Position numbers and translations under genes: made by a program. Shown in pieces: positions 39,110 to 50,082 of a stretch of 64,000 bases of DNA. The notes under the pieces were generated by a model. The model was not told the origin of the DNA and ran no database searches. It was given only the letters and a program-made list of their open reading frames with translations. How positions within the stretch are numbered: position 1 is the first letter of the stretch; every line of letters starts with the position of its first letter. Source of the DNA: Ustilago trichophora (taxonomy: Eukaryota > Basidiomycota > Ustilaginomycetes > Ustilaginales > Ustilaginaceae); contig OOIN01000017.1 in NCBI GenBank assembly GCA_900323505.1, forward strand, positions 744,001 through 808,000, given 5' to 3'.

Positions 39110-40960
39110 ATGCCTACGCCAGCAGCTCGTGGCGCAGTCGGCCGCCTTTCGCCCCTCTACACATCCTCCTCCTCCTCCGCTGCAAGTGCCACCGGTGCTG
39201 CACCTCGTCGCTCGTTTGCTACGCGACCTAGCGTCGCTCTCGTTCGTGCAGATGCATCTGCTTCTAGTTCATCCAAGCTCCCCGCTTCATCTCGATCTCT
39301 GGTTAGCCTATCTCGTCCTCGCTCGTGCAGCTCCTGCGGCAACCAGCTGCCCAGCCAGCGCACATCTACGCGCACCTTCTCCTCTTCCGCTCTTCGCTCC
39401 GCCTCCACCAAGGACCCATATTCTGTTCTCGGAGTTAAGAAGGATGCCGACCCCAAAGACATCAAGCGCGCCTACTACGGCCTCGCCAAAAAGTTTCATC
39501 CAGATACCAACAAGGAAAAGGGCTCCAAGGAACGCTTTGTAGAAATCCAGAACGCTTACGACCTGCTCAGCGATGAAAAGAAGCGCGCAGCTTACGACCA
39601 GTACGGTACTACCGATGGTCAGCCAGGTTTCGATCCTTTCGGCGGTGGAGGCTCGTCCCCCTTCGGCGCAGGTGGCTTTGGTGGATTCCAAGACTTTGGC
39701 GGGTTTTCGAATGCAGGCAATGCAGGCTCCATCTTTGAAAGCCTTTTCGGCGCTTTTGGCGGTGGAGGTAGGCCCGGTCAGCGTGGTCCTGGTTTCGGCG
39801 GTGCAGGCTTTGCCGGAGAAGCGCGAGGAGAGGACCTCGAAACCACCATCAATCTCTCGTTTGAGGAAGCCTGCAAGGGTACCAAGCGCAAGGTCGTCAT
39901 CAACCCGATCGAACGATGTGGTACCTGTACCGGATCGGGACTCAAGCCTGGCGCCAAGAAGAGCACCTGCGGCACCTGCAACGGTACGGGTACACGCACC
40001 TTTGTAATCCAGAGCGGCTTCCAGATGGCCACCACTTGTCCATCGTGTGGCGGCGCCGGATCGACTGTCGCACCTGGAGACAACTGCAACACCTGTGACG
40101 GTATTGGTCGAGTACGTGGACGAAAGGAAGTCGAGATTGATCTCCCAGCAGGTGTCGACGATGGCTTCCGTATCCGCAAAGACGGCTTTGGTGATGTGCC
40201 ACTCTCGGGTGCCGGCACACCAGGATCGCTCTACGTTCGCATCAACGTGGCACCCAGCCGTGTCTGGAGGCGTCAAGGCTCTACGCTCTTCTACCCGGCC
40301 ACCATTCCCTTCCACACCGCTGTCCTCGGAGGCAAGGTGCGCGTGCCTACACTCGACGGCCCCGTCGAGGTTCGTGTTCCTGCAGGCACGCAAGTGGGCG
40401 AGGAGATGATCCTGCCTGGGCGTGGTGTGCCATCGCCCACTCGCCGAGGACAGAAGGGTGACCTGATGGTTCAGTTTGAAGTCAGCATGCCACGCTCGCT
40501 CACCAAGCGACAGCGTGAGATCCTGCAGCAGTACGCCGATGAGGTCGAAGGACGTTCATCGACAACAAACGACACCAGCAACAATGCACCCAACTCCAAG
40601 ACAACCAAGGCTACAGGCAACTCCAAGGATGCATCCAAGGCAGCACAGACCGGATCATCCGACTCTACTTTGTCATCAACAAGCGCAAAAGCCTCTTCGG
40701 CAGCTTCCGACAGCACAACTCAACCATCCACCAAAAAGACTTCTGCAGGTAGGTTCTCCATTCACCCTTCATCTCGTTCTGACGAAGATACCCGCAATCC
40801 CGCTGCTTCCGCATCAACACCCCAGCCCGAAGCTACCGCCCAAGCGGAGACTGCCTCAAGCGAAAGCCAAGACACACCTCCAGCATCGAAAGCAGCCGCG
40901 GAAGAGCCACACAAAGGATTCTTGGGTCGCACTTGGGACTGGATGACCAATCGAAAGTGA
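39110..40960 (+). CDS. MDJ1: mitochondrial DnaJ (Hsp40) co-chaperone Mdj1
   Basis: The protein has 616 residues. The first ~95 are Ser/Arg/Ala-rich without acidic residues, as in a matrix-targeting sequence. The J domain is at about 102-166 with HPD near 130. A Gly/Phe-rich region follows. Four CxxCxGxG zinc motifs (CGTCTGSG, CGTCNGTG, CPSCGGAG, CNTCDGIG) and the C-terminal substrate domain (VEIDLPAG ... GDLMVQFEV) complete a type I DnaJ. It stimulates mitochondrial Hsp70 in folding and protection of matrix proteins. The Ser/Thr-rich tail ends GFLGRTWDWMTNRK. A good donor (GTAGGT, 40750) inside the tail and a coding-like block at 41113-41230 suggest a second C-terminus by alternative splicing; see findings. 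Confidence 0.95.
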   Translation: MPTPAARGAVGRLSPLYTSSSSSAASATGAAPRRSFATRPSVALVRADASASSSSKLPASSRSLVSLSRPRSCSSCGNQLPSQRTSTRTFSSSALRSASTKDPYSVLGVKKDADPKDIKRAYYGLAKKFHPDTNKEKGSKERFVEIQNAYDLLSDEKKRAAYDQYGTTDGQPGFDPFGGGGSSPFGAGGFGGFQDFGGFSNAGNAGSIFESLFGAFGGGGRPGQRGPGFGGAGFAGEARGEDLETTINLSFEEACKGTKRKVVINPIERCGTCTGSGLKPGAKKSTCGTCNGTGTRTFVIQSGFQMATTCPSCGGAGSTVAPGDNCNTCDGIGRVRGRKEVEIDLPAGVDDGFRIRKDGFGDVPLSGAGTPGSLYVRINVAPSRVWRRQGSTLFYPATIPFHTAVLGGKVRVPTLDGPVEVRVPAGTQVGEEMILPGRGVPSPTRRGQKGDLMVQFEVSMPRSLTKRQREILQQYADEVEGRSSTTNDTSNNAPNSKTTKATGNSKDASKAAQTGSSDSTLSSTSAKASSAASDSTTQPSTKKTSAGRFSIHPSSRSDEDTRNPAASASTPQPEATAQAETASSESQDTPPASKAAAEEPHKGFLGRTWDWMTNRK

Positions 40961-41089
40961 CTGTCTCGCAAGTCTCAGGCGGTCCAGCGGCCCTGCTTGG
41001 TGCAAATGTCACACAATGCCAGTGTATTCTACAGTCACACGTTCATTGATTGCTGAAATCTCACCACTTTTCCTCATCTCTTCTTTGAT

Positions 41090-41230
41090 ATGATTCAATT
41101 CAACGATGGCTTAGCAGAAAACGAAGCTGACTCGAAGAAGGAAAAGAAGGCAGATAAAGGAACCGATAAGAAGGCCGACAACAAGGCGGATAGCAATTCG
41201 AGCGACGCCGACACCAAGTCGACTGCCTAA
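41090..41230 (+). CDS. small Lys/Asp-rich ORF or alternative 3' exon of MDJ1
   Basis: ATG at 41090 opens 46 codons (MIQFNDGLAENEADSKKEKK..., ending DADTKSTA) with a clear charged protein composition, 130 bp after the MDJ1 stop. The same frame is also entered if the donor at 40750 is joined to the TTAGCAG acceptor ending at 41112. That would replace the last 70 residues of Mdj1 by about 37. The sequence alone cannot decide between an independent small ORF, an alternative exon and chance. Confidence 0.35.
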   Translation: MIQFNDGLAENEADSKKEKKADKGTDKKADNKADSNSSDADTKSTA

Positions 41231-42080
41231 TCTCTCGTGTACTTTATCAATCGCAATAGACCATGCACTACTCTCCATTCTGACTCAGTCGTGTAGCTTG
41301 TGAGCCTCTGGAAGAATCGAGAGTGGTAGAGGTGGACCGAGTGAGCGCTAGTGTTGGAGTGCTTCCAAGCTTCGGAAGTGAGCTGAATGAAGGGTGCTGG
41401 GGTGATCGCTTCAAGCCTCAGCCCCTTTGGATGAGAGTCTAACACTTTGGAGAAATTTCCCGAGCGTGTGATCATGGCAAGACGTGTCAAAATTGGCCGA
41501 CGGCAACCTCATTTCTTCTAGGAAGAAGATTTGATGACGAGCTGGCGGTGCTTTGGCTTCATCAGGACCAGAAGATCAAACCCGTACCAGCCAGGATTCT
41601 GTTCGGCTCGGCTTTCATCGATCAGATGTCAAAGTGGAAGCCGAATTCGTCTCAAAGCATTCCCAAGAGAGCCTTTGTTTTTATGCGAGCGTTGTTCGCT
41701 CGTGAGCGGACCCACCAAGCGTTACAAAGCTTTGTCGAAGGCCTTCCCCTCCCCTTGATCCGATTGATTCGCTTTGATGTTCGATCAAAGTTTATATGGA
41801 TGGCTACCTGGTGGGTTGGATCGTACAAGGTCCTCAAAACAGGGTTACAGCCGTTGCTGTCTCGGAACCGCTCATGGCAGGACAAGGTTATCTCCCACCG
41901 CCCCGAAAAGCGTTTGGAAAAAAAAAGGTCTTCTTTTCAGCGCACTGCAATGTGTAATCGAAAAAAAAAAAAAAAAAGACCCAGCAGACACAGAGAAAAA
42001 TAAAAAATAAAAAAAGCCCAGCACAGCGCATCAAAGGCAGGCAGCGCTCTGAGAGTGAATGAAAAAGGCGACAGAAGAGC

Positions 42081-42122
<42 letters not shown>

Positions 42123-43095
42123 AAAGAGCTCAGATTCTGTCTGAGGCAAGGATGTGACGCACGCCCCTGGTGCACAGAGAGACAGAGAGCGAGCTTCTTT
42201 TGGTTGATTGGCTGGTTGGTGCTCTGTGGACAGGGATGGTCAGTCAGTCTCAGTCTCAGTCCTAGTTGGATCCGCGCTCTTGCCACTTCTTTTTTTCTCA
42301 ATACTCTCACTCTTCCCATTCGTGTTTGTCTTCTTGTCTTCAGCTTCAAGTTTCTCTCCATCTCTTCTTCATCTCTCTCTCTCTCTCCTCTTCTCGCCGA
42401 TCTCGTATCCGCTTGAACAGCTTCGTAGCATCATCACTCGCTCAAATACACAGCAAGTCATCCATAGCTCTTCGTACCACAAACCAAGGACAGCAGCTTC
42501 CTCATACAACATTCTCAGCATCATCTTCCATTGATACAGCATACCAAAGAATAGACATTGTCGTCTTTGCCATTTCATTCGAGCTCCACGGATTCAACCA
42601 TCTCGTCCAGCTCTGTCTTTTCGGAACTCAATCTACGGAAAGGATCCATCTCAATCCCTCACTTTTGCACATTGCATTCACTCTAGCGCCGATACGCGTC
42701 TAGACTCAACTTCACCGTCCTCTTCTTTACATACCAACTCTTGCACCCGCGTCGATCTCCGCGCAGGTACCGAGCTTAGCACAACATTCCAACTGCTCCG
42801 CTACCGATATATTCTCGCTCCATTAGCCAAGAAGCATACACGCTTTCTCCGCTCGCATCAACGCTATTTCAGTTTCGACCAAAGCCATCAGCATCAGCCT
42901 CTCAGCTTTCACTAGCTCGCACGCCATTTTTTTTTTTTGGCCCACTTCTTCTGAGCACACATTTGTCTCACCGTCCATCACCAGCTCCTGACCTTTTATC
43001 AGCAGCTCCAGCATCGTCCCCACACTTCAAAAAGAACTATTCAGCCAATCAGCAATCAGCTCCTCACACACACCACCCACCAATCTTGAGACAAA
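41231..43095. promoter_or_regulatory. intergenic and long leader upstream of the GYF gene
   Basis: This 1.9 kb stretch has no supported gene. It holds an A-run (41962-41976), a (GA)n tract (42084-42116), C/T-rich leader-like sequence from about 42290 and a T-run at 42926-42937. The long pyrimidine-rich part suggests a 5'UTR of several hundred bases, perhaps spliced. Confidence 0.5.
42084..42116. repeat. (GA)n microsatellite
   Basis: About 16 uninterrupted GA units in the non-coding region upstream of the GYF gene. Confidence 0.95.
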
Positions 43096-46000
43096 ATGGC
43101 AACTTCGATGCAATTCGGTCCCGAGTGGATGCGCAAAGGTCCCAACAGCAAATCTGGAGGCAAAGAAAGCTCTGCTTCAACTACACCCTTTGCTGCCACT
43201 AGCCCCGGCACTGGCCCCATCACAGGCAACACTGCTCCCGGCGGAGGCAATGGCGGAGGAGGCAAGCGCAACGGTGGGCCGGGCGGGCTTGCAAATCTGT
43301 CGGGTCCCGCTCCTGTGATCAGCCCCGCGGTGAGCAGTCCTGGTGCTTTCTCGTTTGCAGCAGCTGCGGCTGCGGCAACGGCGCAGCCATCGGATCGCAA
43401 CGGTACACATGGCTCTCATCAGCATGGCTCTTCCGGCTTGGGCGACAGTGACGCCTCTGCGACTCTACTCAATGGCAGCTCGGCAGCTCTCGCCAAGGAC
43501 AAGGTGACGCGCGAAAAGCTGTTGAGTCTGTACAGCTCGGATCGTACTGGTAAAACACCCAGCGCAGAGCCTTCGCCCATCGATGCAGCTCCACCCGGCA
43601 GCAGTCTCGGTCCCGAACGCTCCACCAGCACCTCGCGCAGAAAAGGCGGCAATGACCGGCGCCCGTCTGCATTTGCCGAGTTTGGTGCGGTTGGTGGAGG
43701 TCCTCTCTCACCCGGCTTGGCCGGCAATGAGCCTCGCGGACTCAACGCACGATCGACTTCAGGAAGCTCTTCAGGAGGGTTCGGATCCGCCGGCATTTCG
43801 AATTGGGACAAAGCGGAAAAGGAGCGTCCTGGTCTCTTCCAGCGTGCTTCAAGCGGTGCCTTGACTGGTGTCAACGTCACCTCTGGCTCTCGTCCTCTCT
43901 CGCCTAGCGTCTCTCGCGATCGATTCAGCGGCATCCAGGGCGGTGTTCTCTCTGGTGTCGCTCCTCCCGCCCGCAAGAGGATGGACAGCAGCGATGGCGG
44001 TTCTGGTGCTGTAGATCCTCCTCGTCCTAATCGTTCCATCAAGGGCAGCCAGGACGAGACGAATGCCTCGCAGACGTCCAATGGCGCTGCTAGCGGAGCT
44101 GGATCTTGGGGTCGCTCTTCTCAGACCACCATCGGCCAAGCTGGCGCACTTGGCGGTACGGTCGGTACATTTTCGGACGCCTTCAGCTCCAATCGTGCAA
44201 GAGGCCGGAACGCTTCGGCTGCTGCCGAAAGTGCCACCAGTCCCACAGCTGCTGCTGCCACTGCTCTCCAAGCACCTGAACCAGCTCAGCCTATCGTACC
44301 AAGCGGCAATCCCGAAGGACTGAGCATCTCGGCCCGATTTGCGCGTCACAAAGATCGTCTGCCTGGCGAAGGACCCATCGGCCCACCTTCCGATGGCAGC
44401 ATTGGCTTTGGCAAGTCTGCTGGATTCGACAGAAGGAGAGAGCGTCAGTCTAGTCAAGCAAAGCCTCTGCAGTCGCAAGCTTCTAGAGGCGATGCAGGCA
44501 CTGCCGCCACTGTTTCGGGCGCCACCGACGCCAACTCGGCCGAAAAGGCAGGTACTCAAGCTCAGGACTCGAACGGTCAAAATGCAGCTGCAGGCGAACA
44601 TGGACTCAGCAGTGACGATCCCGACCTCGCTCAGCACGCTTCCGCCGTCATTGGCTCTCTCAAGCTCGACGAGGACGACAGCACTGGCTTGCCTTCTGCT
44701 TCCGCCCTCGCAGGTGACGAAGCATCTGCAGCTTCGGACCGCCTTGCCCCCAACAACAACGACGACTTCCTTAAGGGTGGCGACGCTATGCAGCATTACG
44801 AACAGTCTCATCAGCACGCTTCTCAACCGTCCATGCAGGCCGCTCCTTGGTCACCCGAATCGTCCATGTGGCTCTACCGGGACATGGCCGGCAATGTTCA
44901 GGGTCCCTTCAGCAGTCTCATGATGCAGGACTGGTATTCGCAGCAATACTTTGCTGATGATCTTCTCATCAGGCGTCAGGAAGATGTCGACTTTAAGCCG
45001 CTCGCTCAGATCGTTGCTGCTATCGGCAATGCCATACAGCCTTTCGTCATTCCTCCCTCCAACTGGCTCCACAGCCCAACGCCACCTCGACCCGCTTTTG
45101 AAAACAACTTGGTCGCCGAGCAGCAGCAGCAGCAGCAGCAACAGCAGCCGCAGAGTCGCTTCAGCGACGCATTCGATGCCAACCGTGCTTGGCCAGGTCA
45201 GAGCGGCAGACAGCAAGGCTGGCCTGCTCCTTTGGCGCTCGGTGGTCTCGGCAACGCTGGTCCTTCGCCTGCCTCGCCCTTTGGACGTCCCGACATCTTT
45301 TCTGCAGGTCAAGGAGGACTGCGCAATCAAGACGACCTCATGTCGATCATCCGCGAGCGTGAGATGCAGGAGCAGCGTGCTGCTGCTGCCGCCGCCTCCT
45401 CGCGTGGTCCCGGTGGTATGAGCCTCGGACAGCTCGATGGCTTCGGTGGCGGTCTGGGCAGGTCCGGATGGGGTGCCGAGTCGGCCATGTCGCCCTCTCA
45501 CTGGGGTGGCATTGGTCACGGTGGTCTCGGTCAATTCGGCGATGTCGGTCTCAGCGGTCATCAGAGCCCGCTCGTTGGTGATCGCCCCGTGTTTGACAAC
45601 TTTGGCCACCAACAGAGGCAGACATTCGAGCAGACCGGCAGCCCTTGGACCAACAAGGCCTCGCTCGCCCCTCGATCGCAGTTTGACGCGGTGCGACCCA
45701 TGCAGGGCCAATGGGGCGAACAGCAGGCTCCTTGGAACTACTCGGCCACCACGCCTGATGTGACCAACCGCCAGATGGATTTCAGCGAAGCCATCCTCCG
45801 CAACGAGGCAATCAAAGCTGCAGACCCCATCGGAACACCCCGACGAGCCCGATCCCCCGCTCCTCAGCACGACATTGCCGCAGCCCACCAGGCTGCTGAG
45901 CACAAAGAGGAGCAGCACAAGTCGTTCGAGAACGCCTTCCCCGCTCCTGCGCAGCGTCAGCAGAGCATCAAGGAAGAGGCATCTGCTCACGTTGCTACCA

Positions 46001-47886
46001 GCACTGCTGAGGAACAGGCTCCGGTCGAGAAAAGGGTTGAAGCTACCACTGAGCCGGCCAAGACAGCCACTCCACAGAAGAAGCTCAGCAAGAAGGATGC
46101 TCAGAAGGCCGCCGCCGCCGCCGCTGCAGCAAGCGTCACCCAAGCAGCCAACGAGCCTGCCAAGACCGTCGATCCCGAAATCCCTCCTCCCGAAGCTTTC
46201 ACCACTGGCGAGCCCCGACCTGAGGAGCTCTGGCCCCAGTCTCCCAAGGCTGTCGAGTTTGCTTCTGAGCCCGAGCTTTCTGGCATGCCCGCCTTGACTC
46301 TCCCTTCCACCAAGTCGGCCAAGGATGTCAAGCGTGAGCAGCGATCCGCTTTGCAGCGACAGAGCTCTGAGGTGTCGCGTGCTGTTCCTGGCAGCGGAGA
46401 GCCTGCTAACCGTGCTGCCGCCGCCGCTCGGCCTACTGGAGCAAGCAACGTCCGCGTCGTCTCGCAGGAGCAATTCCGACGCGGCAAAGACGTCGACAGC
46501 GCATCTACTGCCACTCAGGCTCCTCTGTCCGACTGGCTCAACGATGGATCGGCCTCCGCCGAGTCGCCCGCTCCTGCCAGCCGTCCTGCTCCTTGGGCTG
46601 CCAAGGACGATGCTGCCCAGTCGACCGGTCCTAGCCTGCGCGAGATTCAGGAAGCCGAAGCCAAGCGTGCCGAGGCTAAGCGTGCTGCTGAAAAGGCAGC
46701 TGCCCGAGCCCGCATGGTTGCTTCGCCCACTGCCACTGAGGAGCTTCCCACCACCCTCAGCTGGGGTCTCGCCTCTGCACCTGCTACCAAGACGGTCACC
46801 TCGGCTGCTGGTAGCGATGCTGGCAGTGCCGCGGCCGCCAGTGGTCCCGCAGCCCCTGCATGGAACGCCGGCAAGACTGCACCCAAAAAGACCCTCATGG
46901 AGATCCAGGAGGAAGAGAGGAAGCGCGCTGAAAAGGTCAAGGCTCAACAGGCTGCACAGGCTATTGCCCTACGAAAGGGATATGCTGATTCGGCCAGTCG
47001 CAGCGCCTCTGCTACCAACTTGCATGGTGCTGTTGTGGCTCCGGTGAATGCCAATGCTTCTAGCGGTGGTGGTGCTTGGTCGGTTGTGGGAGCTAGTGGC
47101 AAGCCTACTACTCCCAGTGCTACTTCTGCTCCTGCTGTTGCGACGTCGACTGCCGCTGCAAGTGCCGGATATGGATCTGCTACAGCTTCGCCACTGGCTG
47201 CTCGCCCCTCGCTCTCTGCTACTCCGCGTGCGGCTAGCAGCACCATCGCCACTCCATCATCTGGATCCGCATGGAACGTTGTTGGCACCAAACCCGCCAC
47301 TGCAGCCGCTCCTGCCTCCCCTTCCCCCGCCAGCCGTGTCGTCAGCTCTTCTTCCGCTGGTCTTCCCACCAGCTCCAGTCTCAAGCGCACCACCACCGTC
47401 ACCGACCCCAACGCGCCATCACCCGAATTCATCAAATACTGCAAGGACAACCTTCAAGGCCTCACAATCAAGACGGACGACTTTATCGACATGCTCCTGC
47501 AATTCCCGCTCGACCCCTCGGCCGACGTGATCGAGATCATCGCTGATACCGTCTATGCCAACAGCTCTACGCTGGATGGAAGACGATTTGCCAATGACTT
47601 TGTTAGCAAGCGCAAGTTGGATGTGCAGGGTCGTACTGGGAGTGGAGTCACCAGCAGGTGGAGTGGTGCCGCTGCAAGTGGAAATGCAGCTGGAGGGATG
47701 GGAAACTTTGGCGTAAAAACTAGTAGTGGTAGTTCGGCAAGCCCCTTTGGTGCTAAGACGCTCGGTAGTGGAGGAGACCCTTTTAAGCAGACCGCGGCAA
47801 ATAGGTCTGGTGCTGGTCTAGGTGCGGTTGGAGGAGATGCCGGCTTCAAGGTTGTCAAGGGTAAAGGTGGGAAGAAGCGCGCTTGA
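43096..47886 (+). CDS. SMY2: GYF-domain protein of the GIGYF/Smy2 family
   Basis: The 1596-residue protein is mostly disordered (Ser, Ala, Gly, Gln). Its GYF domain is at about residues 590-650: MWLYRDMAGNVQGPF, MQDWYSQQYF and LLIRRQ. GYF domains bind proline-rich PPG-phi peptides. The very N-terminus, MQFGPEWMRKG, matches the FGPEW opening of animal GIGYF proteins, and a following REKLLSLYSSDR resembles their next conserved block. The C-terminal segment EFIKYCKDNLQGL ... DFIDMLLQFPLD is another family feature. Animal GIGYF and yeast Smy2/Syh1 act in translational repression and mRNA decay and touch COPII transport; the same is inferred here. A poly-Q run lies near residue 675. A long antisense ORF (44851-46947) is a codon-bias shadow. 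Confidence 0.88.
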   Translation: MATSMQFGPEWMRKGPNSKSGGKESSASTTPFAATSPGTGPITGNTAPGGGNGGGGKRNGGPGGLANLSGPAPVISPAVSSPGAFSFAAAAAAATAQPSDRNGTHGSHQHGSSGLGDSDASATLLNGSSAALAKDKVTREKLLSLYSSDRTGKTPSAEPSPIDAAPPGSSLGPERSTSTSRRKGGNDRRPSAFAEFGAVGGGPLSPGLAGNEPRGLNARSTSGSSSGGFGSAGISNWDKAEKERPGLFQRASSGALTGVNVTSGSRPLSPSVSRDRFSGIQGGVLSGVAPPARKRMDSSDGGSGAVDPPRPNRSIKGSQDETNASQTSNGAASGAGSWGRSSQTTIGQAGALGGTVGTFSDAFSSNRARGRNASAAAESATSPTAAAATALQAPEPAQPIVPSGNPEGLSISARFARHKDRLPGEGPIGPPSDGSIGFGKSAGFDRRRERQSSQAKPLQSQASRGDAGTAATVSGATDANSAEKAGTQAQDSNGQNAAAGEHGLSSDDPDLAQHASAVIGSLKLDEDDSTGLPSASALAGDEASAASDRLAPNNNDDFLKGGDAMQHYEQSHQHASQPSMQAAPWSPESSMWLYRDMAGNVQGPFSSLMMQDWYSQQYFADDLLIRRQEDVDFKPLAQIVAAIGNAIQPFVIPPSNWLHSPTPPRPAFENNLVAEQQQQQQQQQPQSRFSDAFDANRAWPGQSGRQQGWPAPLALGGLGNAGPSPASPFGRPDIFSAGQGGLRNQDDLMSIIREREMQEQRAAAAAASSRGPGGMSLGQLDGFGGGLGRSGWGAESAMSPSHWGGIGHGGLGQFGDVGLSGHQSPLVGDRPVFDNFGHQQRQTFEQTGSPWTNKASLAPRSQFDAVRPMQGQWGEQQAPWNYSATTPDVTNRQMDFSEAILRNEAIKAADPIGTPRRARSPAPQHDIAAAHQAAEHKEEQHKSFENAFPAPAQRQQSIKEEASAHVATSTAEEQAPVEKRVEATTEPAKTATPQKKLSKKDAQKAAAAAAAASVTQAANEPAKTVDPEIPPPEAFTTGEPRPEELWPQSPKAVEFASEPELSGMPALTLPSTKSAKDVKREQRSALQRQSSEVSRAVPGSGEPANRAAAAARPTGASNVRVVSQEQFRRGKDVDSASTATQAPLSDWLNDGSASAESPAPASRPAPWAAKDDAAQSTGPSLREIQEAEAKRAEAKRAAEKAAARARMVASPTATEELPTTLSWGLASAPATKTVTSAAGSDAGSAAAASGPAAPAWNAGKTAPKKTLMEIQEEERKRAEKVKAQQAAQAIALRKGYADSASRSASATNLHGAVVAPVNANASSGGGAWSVVGASGKPTTPSATSAPAVATSTAAASAGYGSATASPLAARPSLSATPRAASSTIATPSSGSAWNVVGTKPATAAAPASPSPASRVVSSSSAGLPTSSSLKRTTTVTDPNAPSPEFIKYCKDNLQGLTIKTDDFIDMLLQFPLDPSADVIEIIADTVYANSSTLDGRRFANDFVSKRKLDVQGRTGSGVTSRWSGAAASGNAAGGMGNFGVKTSSGSSASPFGAKTLGSGGDPFKQTAANRSGAGLGAVGGDAGFKVVKGKGGKKRA

Positions 47887-48255
47887 GATTGAAAGGTAGA
47901 GATGATTAGAAGGAGGAGGGGGTTGAATTAAGGTAGTAGAATTGAGATGATGAAATGATTAACCTTATAAGTTTTCCCTTTTTCAGAGAGAAAGGGGTTT
48001 CTATTAATTCCGTCATGATCGTATGTGTAGGGTTGAGATGGTGAGTTAGTTGATTGAGGTGAGTCAAGCAAAAGGATTTTTGGTGGGGTAGTTGAGAACG
48101 GGGTAAACTTTATTGATTGACAAGTAGGAAGAAAAATACATGATACATTGATGGGGGGGGGGATTGAAATGCGATTTAAGCTTGATGTTTAGGATTTTGA
48201 GTAAGGAGTGTTGTGCTATTGTTGGCAAGAGGGGGTGATTGTTGAAGTGGATAAG
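47887..48255. other. intergenic, convergent 3' flanks
   Basis: 369 bp of A/G-rich sequence with a G-run (48151-48162) lie between the GYF and deacetylase stops. No gene was seen. Confidence 0.6.
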
Positions 48256-50082
48256 TTAATGTTTGTGGGAGAATTTTTGTGTTAGTGATTCGGTGAGAGG
48301 GGCGGATGGATGGGCAGTTGTGTCGTCATCTACTGTTGTTGTTGTTGTTGTTTCTGCAGTGTTGGGGGTGGTCATAGTAATATCGTCTTGTGTTGGCGCA
48401 GCAATATCAACCTGCTCTTGGTGGTTCTGCTCTTGCACGTCCATAGCAGCTGCTACATCAGGCTCGTTGGAAATACCCCTCTTTGCTTCCTGCTTAGCAA
48501 CCGCCTCAGCCTCAATTTTTTCATCGATGGCATTCTCCTCTGCCGTCGTTGTCGGATTTTCCACATCAGCAATCCCCACTTTTCCCCCACTCAACCCTAC
48601 TTGATCTATCACCCTACCAGGATTAGCATTCCCTCCATCGCGATCCAACTCATCATCACCTCTTGTCGAATAATCCATAAACTCTTGTCGATCCACCATC
48701 CTGGAATCCGGATGTCGATCTTCCAGAGCCTGTAATCCATTTTTCTCGGCCAGGTCCATATCTTGATCCATGTCTTCTCCATTTGCCAGATTTTGCAAAT
48801 GAAGCTGTTCGGCTATGCTCCTGGGTTCAACATGTCCTTGAACAGAGGGTGCGTGGGCGGTTTGACGTAGGTTTTCAAACACTTGGATCTTGATTTTTTC
48901 CAGATACTCGCGCGTGTTGAGATCTTCCATGTTGTTAGGTCGCACATCGAGCCGATAATCGGGTCCAAAGTATTCGTAGTACTCATTGACGGGGATTTGA
49001 GGGTTAAGTTCTTGTCCAGCAGCAAGGCCGGTTTCAAACGCCCATGCTCGACTGACATTTCGCATCGTATATCCTCCACCGCCGAGGAGGAGCAATGGTA
49101 GACCAAAACTCTTGACGTACTCGACGCAGTTGGCATGTCCACGCATCGAGAGGTTGAAACATCCGAGCTTGTCACCAGCGAGGGAATCGGAGCCGCATTG
49201 GAGAACAACGGCAGATGGCTGATAGTGCTGCATGATTTGAGAGATGACGGGTTCAAAGACGGTCTTGTAGCTCTCGTCGGTGATACCATCGCGAAGAGGG
49301 AAATTGCACGAGTACATTTTGCCTTTACCGATGCCAATGTCGCGGAGCTCTCCGGTTCCTGGGAAGAACTCGCCGTACTTGTGGAACGAACAGGTCATGA
49401 CACGATCCGTAGTGTAGAATGCTTCTTCGACTCCATCTCCGTGATGCACATCGATATCAATGTACAACACACGTGGGTGGTAACGAAGCAATTCGAGAAT
49501 GCCCAAAACGATATCGTTAATGTAGCAGAATCCACTGGCTTCACCCTTTTTAGCGTGGTGAAGTCCACCAGCCCAATTGATGGCAATGTCGCACTTGTCC
49601 CTACTCAACCGCGCCGCGCCTTCCATGGAGCCACCAGCAGAGATGGAACAGTATTCAAAGAGACCGTCAAAGACGGGGCAATCATCACCGACGTTGAACT
49701 TGGCCTGTTCGCGTACGAAGCTGTCGACATTGTCAGGCGTGACACGGTTAAGAAACTCGACATACTCGTCGGTGTGGAATTGGCTCATCTCGCGCTTGGT
49801 GGCCGGTTTGGCTCGAAAGATCTCCATGCGCTTGTAGAGGCCATAGTTCATAACGAGGGAATGACACATGCGGATACGGGTGGGCTTCATGGGATGTCCG
49901 GGACCGTAGTGATAGTTGCCAATGTCCGAGTCGAAAAAGTAGCATACTCGAGAGGGATTTGGGTTGGAAGAGTTGGAGATGGGTGCAAAGAGTGGTTCAT
50001 CGGAGGAGTGTGGGGCGCCAGAGGTGGAGGTGCCATTGTAGGTGTTGACTACCGAGTTGGGGGCGAGGTAGGTGGATGTCAT
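48256..50082 (-). CDS. RPD3: class I (Rpd3-type) histone deacetylase
   Basis: I start at the ATG at 50080-50082 ([10 protein letters not shown]), giving 608 residues. The ORF runs upstream to 50274 through a GA repeat that reads as leader. The catalytic domain (about residues 45-365) has all class I marks: the His pair of [13 protein letters not shown] (H175/H176), the zinc ligands of [16 protein letters not shown] (D211, H213), [25 protein letters not shown], and the Gly-rich loop LGGGGYT with the active-site Tyr. The enzyme removes acetyl groups from histone lysines in Rpd3/Sin3-type co-repressor complexes. U. maydis Hda1, a regulator of dimorphic and mating-type gene expression, is an Rpd3-like class I enzyme, and this may be its orthologue. 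The last ~200 residues are acidic and Thr-rich. Confidence 0.94.
   Translation of the reverse strand: MTSTYLAPNSVVNTYNGTSTSGAPHSSDEPLFAPISNSSNPNPSRVCYFFDSDIGNYHYGPGHPMKPTRIRMCHSLVMNYGLYKRMEIFRAKPATKREMSQFHTDEYVEFLNRVTPDNVDSFVREQAKFNVGDDCPVFDGLFEYCSISAGGSMEGAARLSRDKCDIAINWAGGLHHAKKGEASGFCYINDIVLGILELLRYHPRVLYIDIDVHHGDGVEEAFYTTDRVMTCSFHKYGEFFPGTGELRDIGIGKGKMYSCNFPLRDGITDESYKTVFEPVISQIMQHYQPSAVVLQCGSDSLAGDKLGCFNLSMRGHANCVEYVKSFGLPLLLLGGGGYTMRNVSRAWAFETGLAAGQELNPQIPVNEYYEYFGPDYRLDVRPNNMEDLNTREYLEKIKIQVFENLRQTAHAPSVQGHVEPRSIAEQLHLQNLANGEDMDQDMDLAEKNGLQALEDRHPDSRMVDRQEFMDYSTRGDDELDRDGGNANPGRVIDQVGLSGGKVGIADVENPTTTAEENAIDEKIEAEAVAKQEAKRGISNEPDVAAAMDVQEQNHQEQVDIAAPTQDDITMTTPNTAETTTTTTVDDDTTAHPSAPLTESLTQKFSHKH

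Noticed and set aside
39308..40393. 361-codon ORF antisense to MDJ1
   Set aside because: Shadow of the J-domain gene; no independent signal.
44851..46947. 698-codon ORF antisense to the GYF gene
   Set aside because: Ser/Leu/Gly-rich low-complexity mirror of an Ala/Ser/Gln-rich sense protein; no domain.
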